In this document: piece after piece, positions 8,695 to 17,195 of the stretch
How the letters are laid out: the number at the start of each line of letters is the position of its first letter
Position numbering within the stretch: the first letter of the stretch is position 1
Origin: Pseudomonas fluorescens
GTDB lineage: Bacteria > Pseudomonadota > Gammaproteobacteria > Pseudomonadales > Pseudomonadaceae
DNA length: 64,000 bases
Direction: 5' to 3'
NCBI RefSeq assembly: GCF_902497775.2
Contig: NZ_OZ024668.1
Location: 643,826 to 707,825 of the forward strand
Translations under genes and position numbers: made by a program
Notes under the pieces: model-generated
The model's database searches: none
Seen by the model: only the letters and a program-made list of their open reading frames with translations
Told to the model about the DNA's origin: nothing

Positions 8695-9909
8695 ATGAAC
8701 AAGAAGTCCACCCTGCTGCTGGCCGCGGCCTTGTTGCTCGGCCTGGGCCTGGGCGCGCTGCTGGCGCGCCAGGGCGGCCCGGTTGCCGCCGCCCCTGCAT
8801 CCGCTCACGCCCATGCCGAAGGCGATCATGAGGAAGAAGAACATGGCGCAGCGGAAAAAACCGAAGAAGGTCACGCCGAAGAGGGCGCGCTGACCCTCAG
8901 CCAGGAGCAGATCGACCTGGCCGGAATCGAGCTGGTGGCCGTCGGCCCGCGGCAACTGCAGCGCAGCCTGTCGCTGCCCGGCGAAATCCGTTTCGACGAA
9001 GACCGCACCGCGCACCTGGTGCCGCGCGCAGCCGGGGTGGTGGAATCCGTTGCTGTGGTACTCGGCCAGCAGGTCAAGGCCGGTGACCTGCTGGCGGTGA
9101 TCGCCAGCCCGCAGATTTCCGAGCAGCGCAGTGAACTGGCCGCCAGCCAGCGCCGCCTGGAACTGGCGCGCAGCAGCTACCAGCGCGAGAAGGACCTGTG
9201 GCAGGAGGGCATCTCCGCCGAGCAGGATTACCAGCAGGCCCGCCAGGCCCTGCAGGAGGCGGAAATCGCCCAGGCCAACGCCCGGCAGAAGATCAGCGCC
9301 CTGAGCGGCAGTGTGGTCCTGGCCGGCGGCAACCGCTACGAGCTGCGTGCGCCGTTTGCCGGGCAGATTGTCGAGAAGCACCTGGTGCCGGGCGAGGTGG
9401 TCAACGAAACCAGCGCTGCCTTCACCCTTTCGGACCTGTCGCGGGTCTGGGCGACCTTCGGCGTAGCGCCTCGCGACCTGCCCAAGGTGCGCGCCGGCAT
9501 GCCGGTGACCATCGTCGCCAGCGAGCTGGGCCAGCAGGTCAACGGCACGGTCACCCATGTTGGCAGCCTGCTCGGCGAGCAGACTCGTACTGCCGCTGTG
9601 CGCGTTACCCTCGACAACCCGCAAGGCGCCTGGCGCCCTGGCCTGTTCGTCGCCGTGCAGGTGCCCACCGAGCAGTATGCCGCCGCCCTGAGTGTCCCGG
9701 ACCAGGCCCTGCAGACCCTGGAAGAAAAACCCACGGTGTTCGTGCGCACTGGCGAAGGCTTCATTGCCCAGGCGGTTGAGCCAGGGGCCAGTGCCAACGG
9801 CTTTGTCGAGATCCGCAAGGGCCTGCAAGCCGGCCAGCAAGTGGCGGCGCAGGGCAGCTTCATCCTCAAGTCGGAGCTGGGTAAGGCCAGCGCCGAACAC
9901 GCCCACTGA
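8695..9909 (+). CDS. czcB: Periplasmic adaptor of an RND metal efflux pump (CzcB-like)
   Basis: Membrane-fusion protein linking the inner-membrane RND pump to the outer-membrane channel. An N-terminal membrane or signal segment (residues 5-25) is followed by a striking histidine/glutamate-rich stretch at about 37-64 (HAHAEGDHEEEEHG and so on), a likely metal-binding chaperone segment. Then come the lipoyl/barrel-sandwich half-motifs (RFDEDRTAHLVPRAAGVVES and RYELRAPFAGQIVEKHLVPG), an alpha hairpin between them, and a beta-barrel domain. ATG at 8695 has GAGGA upstream. It ends 13 bases before czcA. Confidence 0.92.
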   Translation: MNKKSTLLLAAALLLGLGLGALLARQGGPVAAAPASAHAHAEGDHEEEEHGAAEKTEEGHAEEGALTLSQEQIDLAGIELVAVGPRQLQRSLSLPGEIRFDEDRTAHLVPRAAGVVESVAVVLGQQVKAGDLLAVIASPQISEQRSELAASQRRLELARSSYQREKDLWQEGISAEQDYQQARQALQEAEIAQANARQKISALSGSVVLAGGNRYELRAPFAGQIVEKHLVPGEVVNETSAAFTLSDLSRVWATFGVAPRDLPKVRAGMPVTIVASELGQQVNGTVTHVGSLLGEQTRTAAVRVTLDNPQGAWRPGLFVAVQVPTEQYAAALSVPDQALQTLEEKPTVFVRTGEGFIAQAVEPGASANGFVEIRKGLQAGQQVAAQGSFILKSELGKASAEHAH

Positions 9910-9922
9910 CCGGGAACCTCAC

Positions 9923-12900
9923 ATGTTCGAACGCCTCATACAATTTGCCATCGAGCAGCGCCTGATGGTGCTGCTGGCGGTGCTGCTGATGGCTGGGCTC
10001 GGGGTTGCCAGCTATCAGAAACTGCCGATCGATGCCGTGCCGGACATCACCAACGTCCAGGTGCAGATCAACACCCAGGCCGCGGGCTTTTCGCCGCTGG
10101 AAACCGAGCAACGCATCACCTTCGCCATCGAAACCGCCATGGCCGGCTTGCCGGGGCTGGAGCAGACCCGGTCGCTGTCGCGTTCAGGCCTGTCGCAGGT
10201 GACGGTGATTTTCCAAGAAGGCACCGACCTGTTCTTTGCCCGGCAGTTGGTCAACGAGCGCCTGCAGCAGGCGCGTGAACAATTGCCGGAAGGCGTTGAA
10301 GCGGCCATGGGGCCAATTTCCACCGGCCTTGGCGAAATCTTCCTGTGGACCGTGGAAGCTGCCGACGATGCGCGCAAGGCCGATGGCAGCGCGTACACGC
10401 CGACCGACCTGCGCGAAATCCAGGACTGGATCATCAAGCCGCAACTGCGCAACGTGCGGGGTGTGGCGGAGATCAACACCATCGGCGGTTTCGCCAAGGA
10501 ATACCAGATTGCACCAGACCCGAAACGGCTGGCGTCCTACAAGCTGACCCTCAGCGACCTGCTCACCGCCCTTGAACGCAACAACGCCAACGTCGGCGCC
10601 GGCTATATCGAGCGCCGTGGCGAGCAGTTGCTGATCCGCGCGCCGGGGCAACTGGCCGGTATCGATGACATTGCCAATATCGTCCTGGCCAACGTCGACG
10701 GCACACCAATCCGCGTGCGCAACGTCGCCGACGTCGGTATCGGCCGGGAACTGCGCAGCGGCGCAGCGACCGAGAACGGCCGCGAAGTGGTGCTGGGCAC
10801 GGTGTTCATGCTGATCGGTGAAAACAGCCGCACGGTGTCGCAGGCAGTGGCGCAGAAGCTGGTGGAGATCAACCGCTCGCTGCCGCAAGGGGTCAGTGCG
10901 ATCACTGTCTACGACCGCACCAATCTGGTCGACAAGGCCATTGCCACGGTGAAGAAGAACCTGATCGAAGGCGCGATCCTGGTCATCGTCATTCTGTTCC
11001 TGTTCCTCGGCAACATCCGCGCGGCGCTGATCACCGCGATGGTCATTCCGCTGTCGATGCTGTTCACCTTCACCGGCATGTTCAGCAACAAGGTCAGTGC
11101 CAACCTGATGAGCCTGGGCGCGTTGGACTTCGGCATCATCGTCGATGGCGCGGTGGTGATCGTGGAAAACGCGATCAGGCGCCTGGCCCATGCCCAGCAG
11201 CACCACGGCCGCCTGTTGACCCGTTCCGAGCGCCTGCACGAAGTCTTCAATGCCGCCCGCGAAGCGCGCCGGCCACTGATTTTCGGCCAGTTGATCATTA
11301 TGGTGGTGTACCTGCCGATCTTTGCCCTGAGCGGGGTCGAGGGCAAGATGTTCCACCCGATGGCCTTCACCGTGGTAATCGCCTTGCTCGGCGCCATGTT
11401 GCTGTCGGTGACCTTCGTGCCGGCGGCCATCGCCCTGTTCGTCACCGGCAAGGTCAAGGAAGACGAAAACCTGCTGATGCGCAGCGCCAAGCGCGGTTAT
11501 GCACCGCTGCTCAAGTGGGTCATGAGCCATCGTCCGCTGGCGTTCTCCCTCGCTGCTATCACCGTGCTGCTCTCAGGCGTGCTGGCCAGTCGCATGGGCA
11601 GCGAGTTCGTGCCGAGCCTGAGCGAGGGTGACTTTGCCTTGCAAGCCTTGCGTGTGCCCGGCACCAGCCTGAGCCAGTCGGTGCAGTTGCAGCAGCGCCT
11701 GGAGCAGAGCGTGCTGAGCCAGGTACCGGAGGTCGAGCGGGTGTTCGGCCGCACCGGTACTGCCGAAATCGCCTCGGACCCGATGCCGCCGAACATCTCT
11801 GACAGCTATGTGATGCTCAAGCCGCAGGCGCAATGGCCGGACCCGAGCAAGAGCCGCGAGCAACTGATCGCCGATATCCAGCGTGCCAGTGCGCGGGTGC
11901 CGGGGAGCAACTATGAGCTGTCGCAGCCTATCCAGTTGCGCTTCAACGAGTTGATATCCGGGGTGCGCAGCGATGTCGCGGTCAAGGTTTTCGGCGATGA
12001 CATGGCGGTGCTCAATAGCACCGCGACGAAAATCGCCAGCACCTTGCAGGCCGTGCCAGGCGCCTCGGAAGTGAAGGTCGAGCAGACTTCGGGGCTGCCG
12101 GTGCTGACCATTGAAGTCGATCGCGACAAGGCCGCGCGCTATGGCCTGAATGTCGGTGATGTGCAGGACACCATTGCGGTGGCCGTGGGGGGTCGCCAGG
12201 CCGGGACCCTGTATGAAGGCGATCGGCGTTTCGACATGGTGGTGCGCTTGTCCGATGACCTGCGCACCGACATCGAAGGCCTTTCCCAGTTACTGGTGCC
12301 GGTACCGGCCAGTGCCGCGGGTAATGGCCAGATCGGCTTTATCACGCTGGCCGACGTGGCCAACCTTGAGCTGGTCCAGGGCCCCAACCAGGTCAGCCGT
12401 GAAGACGGCAAGCGCCTGGTGGTGGTCAGCGCCAACGTGCGCGGCCGGGATATCGGCTCGTTCGTTGACGAGGCGGCGGCGCGTATCGACAGCCAGGTGA
12501 GCATCCCGGCCGGTTACTGGACCCGCTGGGGCGGCCAGTTCGAGCAATTGCAGTCGGCGGCGCAGCGGCTGCAGGTGGTGGTGCCGGTGGCCTTGCTGCT
12601 GGTCTTTGGCCTGTTGTTCATGATGTTCAACAACCTCAAGGACGGGCTACTGGTGTTCACTGGTATTCCCTTTGCCCTGACCGGCGGGGTGGTTGCCCTG
12701 TGGCTACGGGATATCCCCCTGTCGATTTCCGCCGGCGTGGGCTTTATCGCCTTGTCCGGAGTCGCGGTACTCAACGGCCTGGTGATGATTGCCTTTATCC
12801 GCGGCCTGCGCGAGCAGGGGCGTTCGCTGCACCAGGCGATCGACGAAGGCGCGCTGACGCGCTTGCGGCCGGTGTTGATGACCGCGCTGGTGGCGTCCCT

Positions 12901-13087
12901 GGGCTTTATCCCCATGGCCCTGGCCACCGGCACTGGCGCCGAAGTGCAGCGGCCGCTGGCCACCGTGGTGATTGGCGGCATCCTTTCGTCCACGGCACTG
13001 ACCCTGCTGGTACTGCCGGCGCTGTATTACTGGGCGCACCGCAAGGACGAAGAGGAGGAGGTCGCATCCGAGGTGACGAAACTGTAA
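9923..13087 (+). CDS. czcA: RND heavy-metal efflux transporter (CzcA-like)
   Basis: Proton-driven inner-membrane pump exporting divalent cations, probably Zn, Cd or Co. The start is ATG at 9923 (1054 residues, the family length), beginning MFERLIQFAIEQRLMVLLAV; the frame is open upstream to 9692 only because it overlaps czcB. The TM4 motif DFGIIVDGAVVIVEN at residues 402-416 fits the divalent-cation HME-RND signature DFGx3DGAx3VEN, and not the copper/silver form. Two halves of six membrane segments each surround large periplasmic loops. It forms the pump with CzcB and CzcC. Zinc/cadmium preference is inferred from the motif and the regulator. Confidence 0.93.
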   Translation: MFERLIQFAIEQRLMVLLAVLLMAGLGVASYQKLPIDAVPDITNVQVQINTQAAGFSPLETEQRITFAIETAMAGLPGLEQTRSLSRSGLSQVTVIFQEGTDLFFARQLVNERLQQAREQLPEGVEAAMGPISTGLGEIFLWTVEAADDARKADGSAYTPTDLREIQDWIIKPQLRNVRGVAEINTIGGFAKEYQIAPDPKRLASYKLTLSDLLTALERNNANVGAGYIERRGEQLLIRAPGQLAGIDDIANIVLANVDGTPIRVRNVADVGIGRELRSGAATENGREVVLGTVFMLIGENSRTVSQAVAQKLVEINRSLPQGVSAITVYDRTNLVDKAIATVKKNLIEGAILVIVILFLFLGNIRAALITAMVIPLSMLFTFTGMFSNKVSANLMSLGALDFGIIVDGAVVIVENAIRRLAHAQQHHGRLLTRSERLHEVFNAAREARRPLIFGQLIIMVVYLPIFALSGVEGKMFHPMAFTVVIALLGAMLLSVTFVPAAIALFVTGKVKEDENLLMRSAKRGYAPLLKWVMSHRPLAFSLAAITVLLSGVLASRMGSEFVPSLSEGDFALQALRVPGTSLSQSVQLQQRLEQSVLSQVPEVERVFGRTGTAEIASDPMPPNISDSYVMLKPQAQWPDPSKSREQLIADIQRASARVPGSNYELSQPIQLRFNELISGVRSDVAVKVFGDDMAVLNSTATKIASTLQAVPGASEVKVEQTSGLPVLTIEVDRDKAARYGLNVGDVQDTIAVAVGGRQAGTLYEGDRRFDMVVRLSDDLRTDIEGLSQLLVPVPASAAGNGQIGFITLADVANLELVQGPNQVSREDGKRLVVVSANVRGRDIGSFVDEAAARIDSQVSIPAGYWTRWGGQFEQLQSAAQRLQVVVPVALLLVFGLLFMMFNNLKDGLLVFTGIPFALTGGVVALWLRDIPLSISAGVGFIALSGVAVLNGLVMIAFIRGLREQGRSLHQAIDEGALTRLRPVLMTALVASLGFIPMALATGTGAEVQRPLATVVIGGILSSTALTLLVLPALYYWAHRKDEEEEVASEVTKL

Positions 13088-13124
13088 TTCGCCGCTCATC
13101 TTCGGGTTATTCAGCGCTTGTCAG

Positions 13125-13163
13125 GATACCCATGGCGCCCGCCTTGCGGGCGCCATGGGTATC
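13125..13163 (+). other. Perfect 18-bp hairpin between czcA and the OprD-like porin
   Basis: The arms at 13125-13142 (GATACCCATGGCGCCCGC) and 13146-13163 are exact complements, with a 3-base CTT loop. No T-run follows. The stem ends 24 bases before the porin ATG, just upstream of its ribosome binding site. It could separate porin expression from the pump, act as an intercistronic stabiliser, or terminate transcription. Confidence 0.8.
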
Positions 13164-13187
13164 TCTGCCAATAATCAGGAGTTGAAG

Positions 13188-14516
13188 ATGGGGAACAAAT
13201 CCACAGCCTGTTTTACCGGCGCCCTGGCCCTGGCCAGTTGTGCAACCGCCAATGCTGCCCTGCAGCCGCAAAGCGGGGGCTTTGTCGAAGACAGCAGCCT
13301 GACGGTGCTCAGCCGTAACTTCTATTTCAACCGCGACTACCGTAACGGTGAACAGTCGCCCACCGGCAAGGCCGGCTATGCCGAAGCCTGGGCCCAGGCC
13401 TTTATCGCCCGCTTCGAGTCGGGCTATACCGAGGGCACCGTGGGGTTTGGCCTGGATGCCCATGCCATGCTCGCGCTCAAGCTCGACAGCGGCGATGGCC
13501 GCAGCGGTGGGCGCAGTTCGTTCGATATGTTGCCGGTGGACCGCAACGGCGACACTGCCAGCAACTTCAGCAAACTGGGCGGCGCGATCAAGGCGCGCTT
13601 GTTCGACACCGAGATTAAATTCGGCGACGTGTTCCCGACCACGCCGGTGGTGCATTTCGGCGACTCGCGGCTGTTGCCGGAAAGTTTCACCGGCTGGACC
13701 CTGGAGAACACCAGCCTGGCGGGCCTGAAAGTGCAGGGCGGGCGTTTGCACGCCATGAGCCAGCCACTGTCGAGCAACAACCGCGATGGCTTCGTGACCT
13801 TCTATGGCGGCTCCGTCGATTCGCCCTGGCTGGGCTATTTCGGTGGCGATTACCAGGCTACCGACAACCTCAGTCTGAGCCTGTACAGCAGCCGTCTGAA
13901 GGACGCCTGGGATCAGTACTACGCCGGTGTCAGCTACAAGTACCCGATCACCGACGACCTCACGGGTTTCACCAGTTTCAACTATTACAAGGCCAAGGAT
14001 GAGGGCCAGCAACTGCTGGGCAAATTTGACAACGATATCTGGAGCGCCCGCGTCGGCGTCAGCTATGGCGCCCATACTCTGGCCCTGTCGCACCAGCGCA
14101 ACCAGGGCGACAACGACTTCGACTACCTGCGCCAGTCCGACTCGATCTACCTCGACAACTCGATCCAGTACAGCGACTTCAACTCGCCGAAAGAGCGCTC
14201 GTGGATGCTCCGTTACGATCTCGACATGGCCACCTATGGCGTGCCAGGCCTGTCGTTCATGAGCCGCTACGGGCGTGGCAGTGGCATCGATTATTCGGAT
14301 GCCAACGGCGTGTACATGCGCCGCGATGCCGACGGCAATCCGCTCACCGGGCAGAAGCGCTGGGAGCGTGATATCGAGGCCAAGTACGTGGTGCAGTCGG
14401 GCAGCCTCAAGGATTTGTCGCTGCGCGTGCGTCAGGCCACGACCCGGGCCACGGCCTTTGAATCGGACCTGGATGAGGTGCGCCTGATTGTCGAGTATCC
14501 GCTGACCCTGCTGTAG
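13188..14516 (+). CDS. OprD-family outer-membrane porin
   Basis: An 18-strand-type substrate-specific porin of the OprD/OpdX family. A signal peptide ends near residue 23 (ATANA-ALQPQ). The mature N-terminus has the family pattern GFVEDSSLTVLSRNFYFNRDYR, with EAWAQAFIARFESGYTEGTVGFG soon after, and the protein ends DLDEVRLIVEYPLTLL with alternating barrel residues. I used ATG at 13188 (442 residues), preceded by CAGGAG; the frame from 13155 runs through the hairpin. Its substrate cannot be read from sequence. Its place after czcCBA is notable because in P. aeruginosa CzcR also controls oprD; here the porin could be linked to metal stress. Confidence 0.88.
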   Translation: MGNKSTACFTGALALASCATANAALQPQSGGFVEDSSLTVLSRNFYFNRDYRNGEQSPTGKAGYAEAWAQAFIARFESGYTEGTVGFGLDAHAMLALKLDSGDGRSGGRSSFDMLPVDRNGDTASNFSKLGGAIKARLFDTEIKFGDVFPTTPVVHFGDSRLLPESFTGWTLENTSLAGLKVQGGRLHAMSQPLSSNNRDGFVTFYGGSVDSPWLGYFGGDYQATDNLSLSLYSSRLKDAWDQYYAGVSYKYPITDDLTGFTSFNYYKAKDEGQQLLGKFDNDIWSARVGVSYGAHTLALSHQRNQGDNDFDYLRQSDSIYLDNSIQYSDFNSPKERSWMLRYDLDMATYGVPGLSFMSRYGRGSGIDYSDANGVYMRRDADGNPLTGQKRWERDIEAKYVVQSGSLKDLSLRVRQATTRATAFESDLDEVRLIVEYPLTLL

Positions 14517-14614
14517 GGCGAATCTTGCAGCACTGTAATGTCCGCCTCACCTTGGCGTTAGCTTGCCCCCCATAAGATTGAACTGTCCTGAAATTCAATC
14601 ACGAGGTGAGCAAC

Positions 14615-14821
14615 ATGAGCCTGAACAAGTATGTGCTGATGGCTGTATTGGCCCTGGGCAGTAGCGCGGCGTTGGCCGAAGGTGGGGCGGAGCGTTCCAG
14701 GCAGTTCTGGGAAAACTTTCGCCTGAGCCAGGAACAGATCCACGGCAAGAAGGACCAGGCAGTGGTCAAGTCCGACGCGCAAAAACCTGACACGGCGACC
14801 CGGCAGGTCGCCAAGGAGTAG
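14615..14821 (+). CDS. Small exported protein of unknown function
   Basis: 68 residues with a clear signal peptide (LNKYVLMAVLALGSSAALA, cleavage near residue 21), leaving a charged, mostly helical mature peptide (GGAERSRQFWENFRLSQEQI then a Lys/Asp/Gln-rich tail). GAGGTG is 6 bases upstream of the ATG. It lies 98 bases after the porin and just before a terminator, so it may be the last gene of the metal-efflux transcript. I do not recognise the family; a periplasmic role in metal stress is only suggested by location. Confidence 0.65.
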   Translation: MSLNKYVLMAVLALGSSAALAEGGAERSRQFWENFRLSQEQIHGKKDQAVVKSDAQKPDTATRQVAKE

Positions 14822-14871
14822 CTCCATTCACCTTAGAAGCTCCCCCGCTCCTTTGGAAAAGGTGAATCTTC

Positions 14872-14899
14872 GGCGCCCCCACGGGCGCCTGTTTTATTT
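14872..14899. terminator. Intrinsic terminator
   Basis: Stem GGCGCCC / GGGCGCC with a CCAC loop (14872-14889) followed by TGTTTTATTT. It ends the rightward metal transcript. The cmoB stop lies inside the T-run, so the stem also sits at the end of the leftward cmoAB transcript. Confidence 0.8.
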
Positions 14900-15850
14900 G
14901 CGCGCCACCAGCACGGCCCGGCGTGGCGCTGGCAGGCCTTCGATGGTGCGGCTATGGTCGTCGGGGTCGAGGAAGTCGCTAAGCGACTGGTAGCGCATCC
15001 ACTCGGTGCTGCGCTGTTCTTCGACGCTGGTGGTGCTGACATCGACGCAGCGCACATCGCTGAAACCGGCACGGCGCAACCAGCGCTCCAGGGCCGGCAC
15101 CGACGGCAGGAACCAGACGTTACGCATTTGTGCGTAGCGATCTTCCGGTACCAGTACCTGGTTCTCGTCGCCTTCGATCACCAGGGTTTCCAGCACCAGC
15201 TCGCCGCCCTTGACCAGGCAGTCCTTGAGCGCGAGCAGGTGCTCGATGGGCGAACGGCGATGGTAGAACACGCCCATGGAGAACACCGTGTCGAAGCCTT
15301 CGAGGTTGGCCGGCAGGTCTTCCAGGGCAAATGGCAGGTGCCAGGCCGGCAGTTGCGGCATGTAGCGTTGCACCGCCTGGAACTGGCAGAAGAACAGCCA
15401 GTTGGGGTCGACACCGATGACGCTGTCGGCCCCGGCACCGAGCATGCGCCACTGGTAGTAACCATTGCCGCAACCGACATCCAGGACCCGCTTGCCCTTG
15501 AGGTCCAGGTGCGGGGCGACGCGCGACCACTTCCAGTCCGAGCGCCATTCGGTGTCGACGTGCACGCCGAACAAGTCGAACGGCCCCTTGCGCCACGGCG
15601 ACAGGCCCATCAGTGCCTGCTGCATGCGCGTACGGGTGTCGTCATCGCAGTCGCAATCCAGCTTGAGGCCGTTTTGCAGGTCAATGCGCGTAGGCTCCAG
15701 CGCCGGCAAGGCATCCAGCGCAGCCTGCCAGCGTTCCAGGTCGCCATGACCTTTTTCCATCTTGGCGTCGAGTTGCGCTTGCAGGCCTTGTGCCCATTGC
15801 GCCAGGGGAGTGCCCGCCAAGCGGCGGACCAGGAGGGACAGATCAATCAT
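14894..15850 (-). CDS. cmoB: tRNA U34 carboxymethyltransferase
   Basis: Transfers the carboxymethyl group of carboxy-S-adenosylmethionine to 5-hydroxyuridine at position 34 of tRNA, giving cmo5U and widening wobble decoding. The 318 residues show the CmoB-specific N-terminal region ([20 protein letters not shown]) and the SAM-type motif [17 protein letters not shown], followed by [14 protein letters not shown]. It overlaps cmoA by four bases (ATGA), an operon producing the cofactor (CmoA) and using it (CmoB). Normal length; nothing missing. Confidence 0.96.
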   Translation of the reverse strand: MIDLSLLVRRLAGTPLAQWAQGLQAQLDAKMEKGHGDLERWQAALDALPALEPTRIDLQNGLKLDCDCDDDTRTRMQQALMGLSPWRKGPFDLFGVHVDTEWRSDWKWSRVAPHLDLKGKRVLDVGCGNGYYQWRMLGAGADSVIGVDPNWLFFCQFQAVQRYMPQLPAWHLPFALEDLPANLEGFDTVFSMGVFYHRRSPIEHLLALKDCLVKGGELVLETLVIEGDENQVLVPEDRYAQMRNVWFLPSVPALERWLRRAGFSDVRCVDVSTTSVEEQRSTEWMRYQSLSDFLDPDDHSRTIEGLPAPRRAVLVARK

Positions 15851-16590
15851 GGCAGGGCAATCAACGAGGCAAAGTTAAGGCATTGGAACCAGGGCACGAC
15901 TTTGGAGAAGCCGGCCGCCAGCAGGCGTTGGCGGTGTTCTTCGAGGCTGTCGGGCTTCATCACGTTCTCGATGGCGCTGCGCTTCTGGGCAATTTCCAGC
16001 TCGCTGTAGCCATTGGCGCGTTTGAAGGCCACATGCAGCTCGGTGAGCAGGGCGTGTTCCTCGTCGTTAACGAAGCGCAGCTTCTCCGAGAGGATCAGCG
16101 CACCGCCCGGCAGCAGAGACTGGCGGATGCGTGTGAGCAGTTCCAGGCGTTGTTCGGGGGCGATGAACTGCAAGGTGAAGTTCATCGCCACCACTGAGGC
16201 CGGCTGGAACTTCAGGGCAAGGATATCGCCCTCGATCACCTCCACCGGCAGCAGCTCCTGGAACATCGAGTCCTGGGCGTTGAGGTACTGCCGGCAGCGT
16301 TCGACCATGGCCGCCGAGTTGTCGATGGCAATCACCCGGCAGCCGTCGCTGCGCACATGCCGGCGCAGGGCCTGGGTCACGGCACCGAGCGAACTGCCCA
16401 GGTCGTACAGGGCGGTGTTGGGCTGGGCAAACCGGGCGGCGAGCACGCCGAGGTTCTCGACGATGGTCGGGTAACCGGGGACCGAACGCTTGATCATGTC
16501 CGGGAACACCCGCACCACGTCTTCGTTGAAGGCGAAGTCGGGCACCTGGCCAAGGGGCTGGGCGAATAGGCGGTCGGGTTCTTTGCTCAC
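15847..16590 (-). CDS. cmoA: Carboxy-S-adenosyl-L-methionine synthase
   Basis: Converts SAM and prephenate into carboxy-SAM, the donor used by CmoB. The class I methyltransferase fold shows motif [17 protein letters not shown] and [16 protein letters not shown]; the conserved [19 protein letters not shown] near residue 30 is CmoA-specific. 247 residues, the usual size. The gene precedes cmoB in the same transcript with overlapping stop and start. The 101 bases upstream (16591-16675) up to the chagasin-like gene show no recognisable promoter to my eye. Confidence 0.96.
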   Translation of the reverse strand: MSKEPDRLFAQPLGQVPDFAFNEDVVRVFPDMIKRSVPGYPTIVENLGVLAARFAQPNTALYDLGSSLGAVTQALRRHVRSDGCRVIAIDNSAAMVERCRQYLNAQDSMFQELLPVEVIEGDILALKFQPASVVAMNFTLQFIAPEQRLELLTRIRQSLLPGGALILSEKLRFVNDEEHALLTELHVAFKRANGYSELEIAQKRSAIENVMKPDSLEEHRQRLLAAGFSKVVPWFQCLNFASLIALP

Positions 16591-16675
16591 GGGGGCAATC
16601 CAGGCGTTGGGCGGTAAAGGGCCGGCATTTTAGCCAAACTGGCGGCAGGATGCATGGCCCGCTGACCAGCGCGGC

Positions 16676-17074
16676 TTACTTCACTGTGATTGCACAGTCG
16701 AAGGTCTGCACCGGGCGCACTTCCGGGGCCCAGGGTTGCTGGTAGACCAGCAGCAGATGGCCTTCACCGCCTGCCTGGGCCTGGAAGCGCCACACCGACT
16801 GCCCGGCGCTGCCGACCACGCCGGCGTCTTCCGGGTGGCTGTAAACCTCTGGGCCCAGGCTGCGCAGGATGCCGGTGGCCGGGTTCTGTACCAGCCAGCG
16901 GTAACCGGTGCTGGGGTTGCTGGGCAGGGTCAGGGTGAGCGTCTGGCCTGTCTCCAATTGCACAGGGCACTGAGTGACTTTTTCCAGCACGACGTTGTCG
17001 TGTTTGCTTGGGGTTTGGGTACATGCGGTCAGAAGGGGCAGACCCAGGATCAGCAGCTTGCAATTGATATTCAT
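16676..17074 (-). CDS. Chagasin-like (I42) protease inhibitor lipoprotein
   Basis: A 132-residue lipoprotein related to chagasin/amoebiasin-type inhibitors of papain-like cysteine peptidases. The signal peptide ends in a lipobox LLTAC with the modified Cys at residue 18. The inhibitor loops are visible: NPSTGYRW is the classic first motif, followed by a GSAGQSVWRFQAQ segment and a QPWAPEVRP loop. I used ATG at 17074 (MNINCKLL); the open frame to 17089 begins with TTG and no ribosome binding site. It stands divergent to the pore-forming toxin cassette. In bacteria such proteins may guard against self or host proteases. Confidence 0.85.
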   Translation of the reverse strand: MNINCKLLILGLPLLTACTQTPSKHDNVVLEKVTQCPVQLETGQTLTLTLPSNPSTGYRWLVQNPATGILRSLGPEVYSHPEDAGVVGSAGQSVWRFQAQAGGEGHLLLVYQQPWAPEVRPVQTFDCAITVK

Positions 17075-17195
17075 CGACAGTCCAGTCAATCGGGCTGGCA
17101 GCGGCTTTCAGGAAAGCCTGCCCTCTGCAGGGCGATGCACAGCGGCATTAGTGTGAAGGTCCCCGCCGATTTGGCCTATGAACAGGGACGCAAGC

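Noticed and set aside
8263..9906. A 547-codon open frame opposite czcC/czcB
   Set aside because: Antisense shadow of two well supported genes, low-complexity content.
9692..9922. Upstream extension of the czcA frame
   Set aside because: It overlaps the end of czcB in another frame; the family start MFERLIQFAIEQRL lies at 9923.
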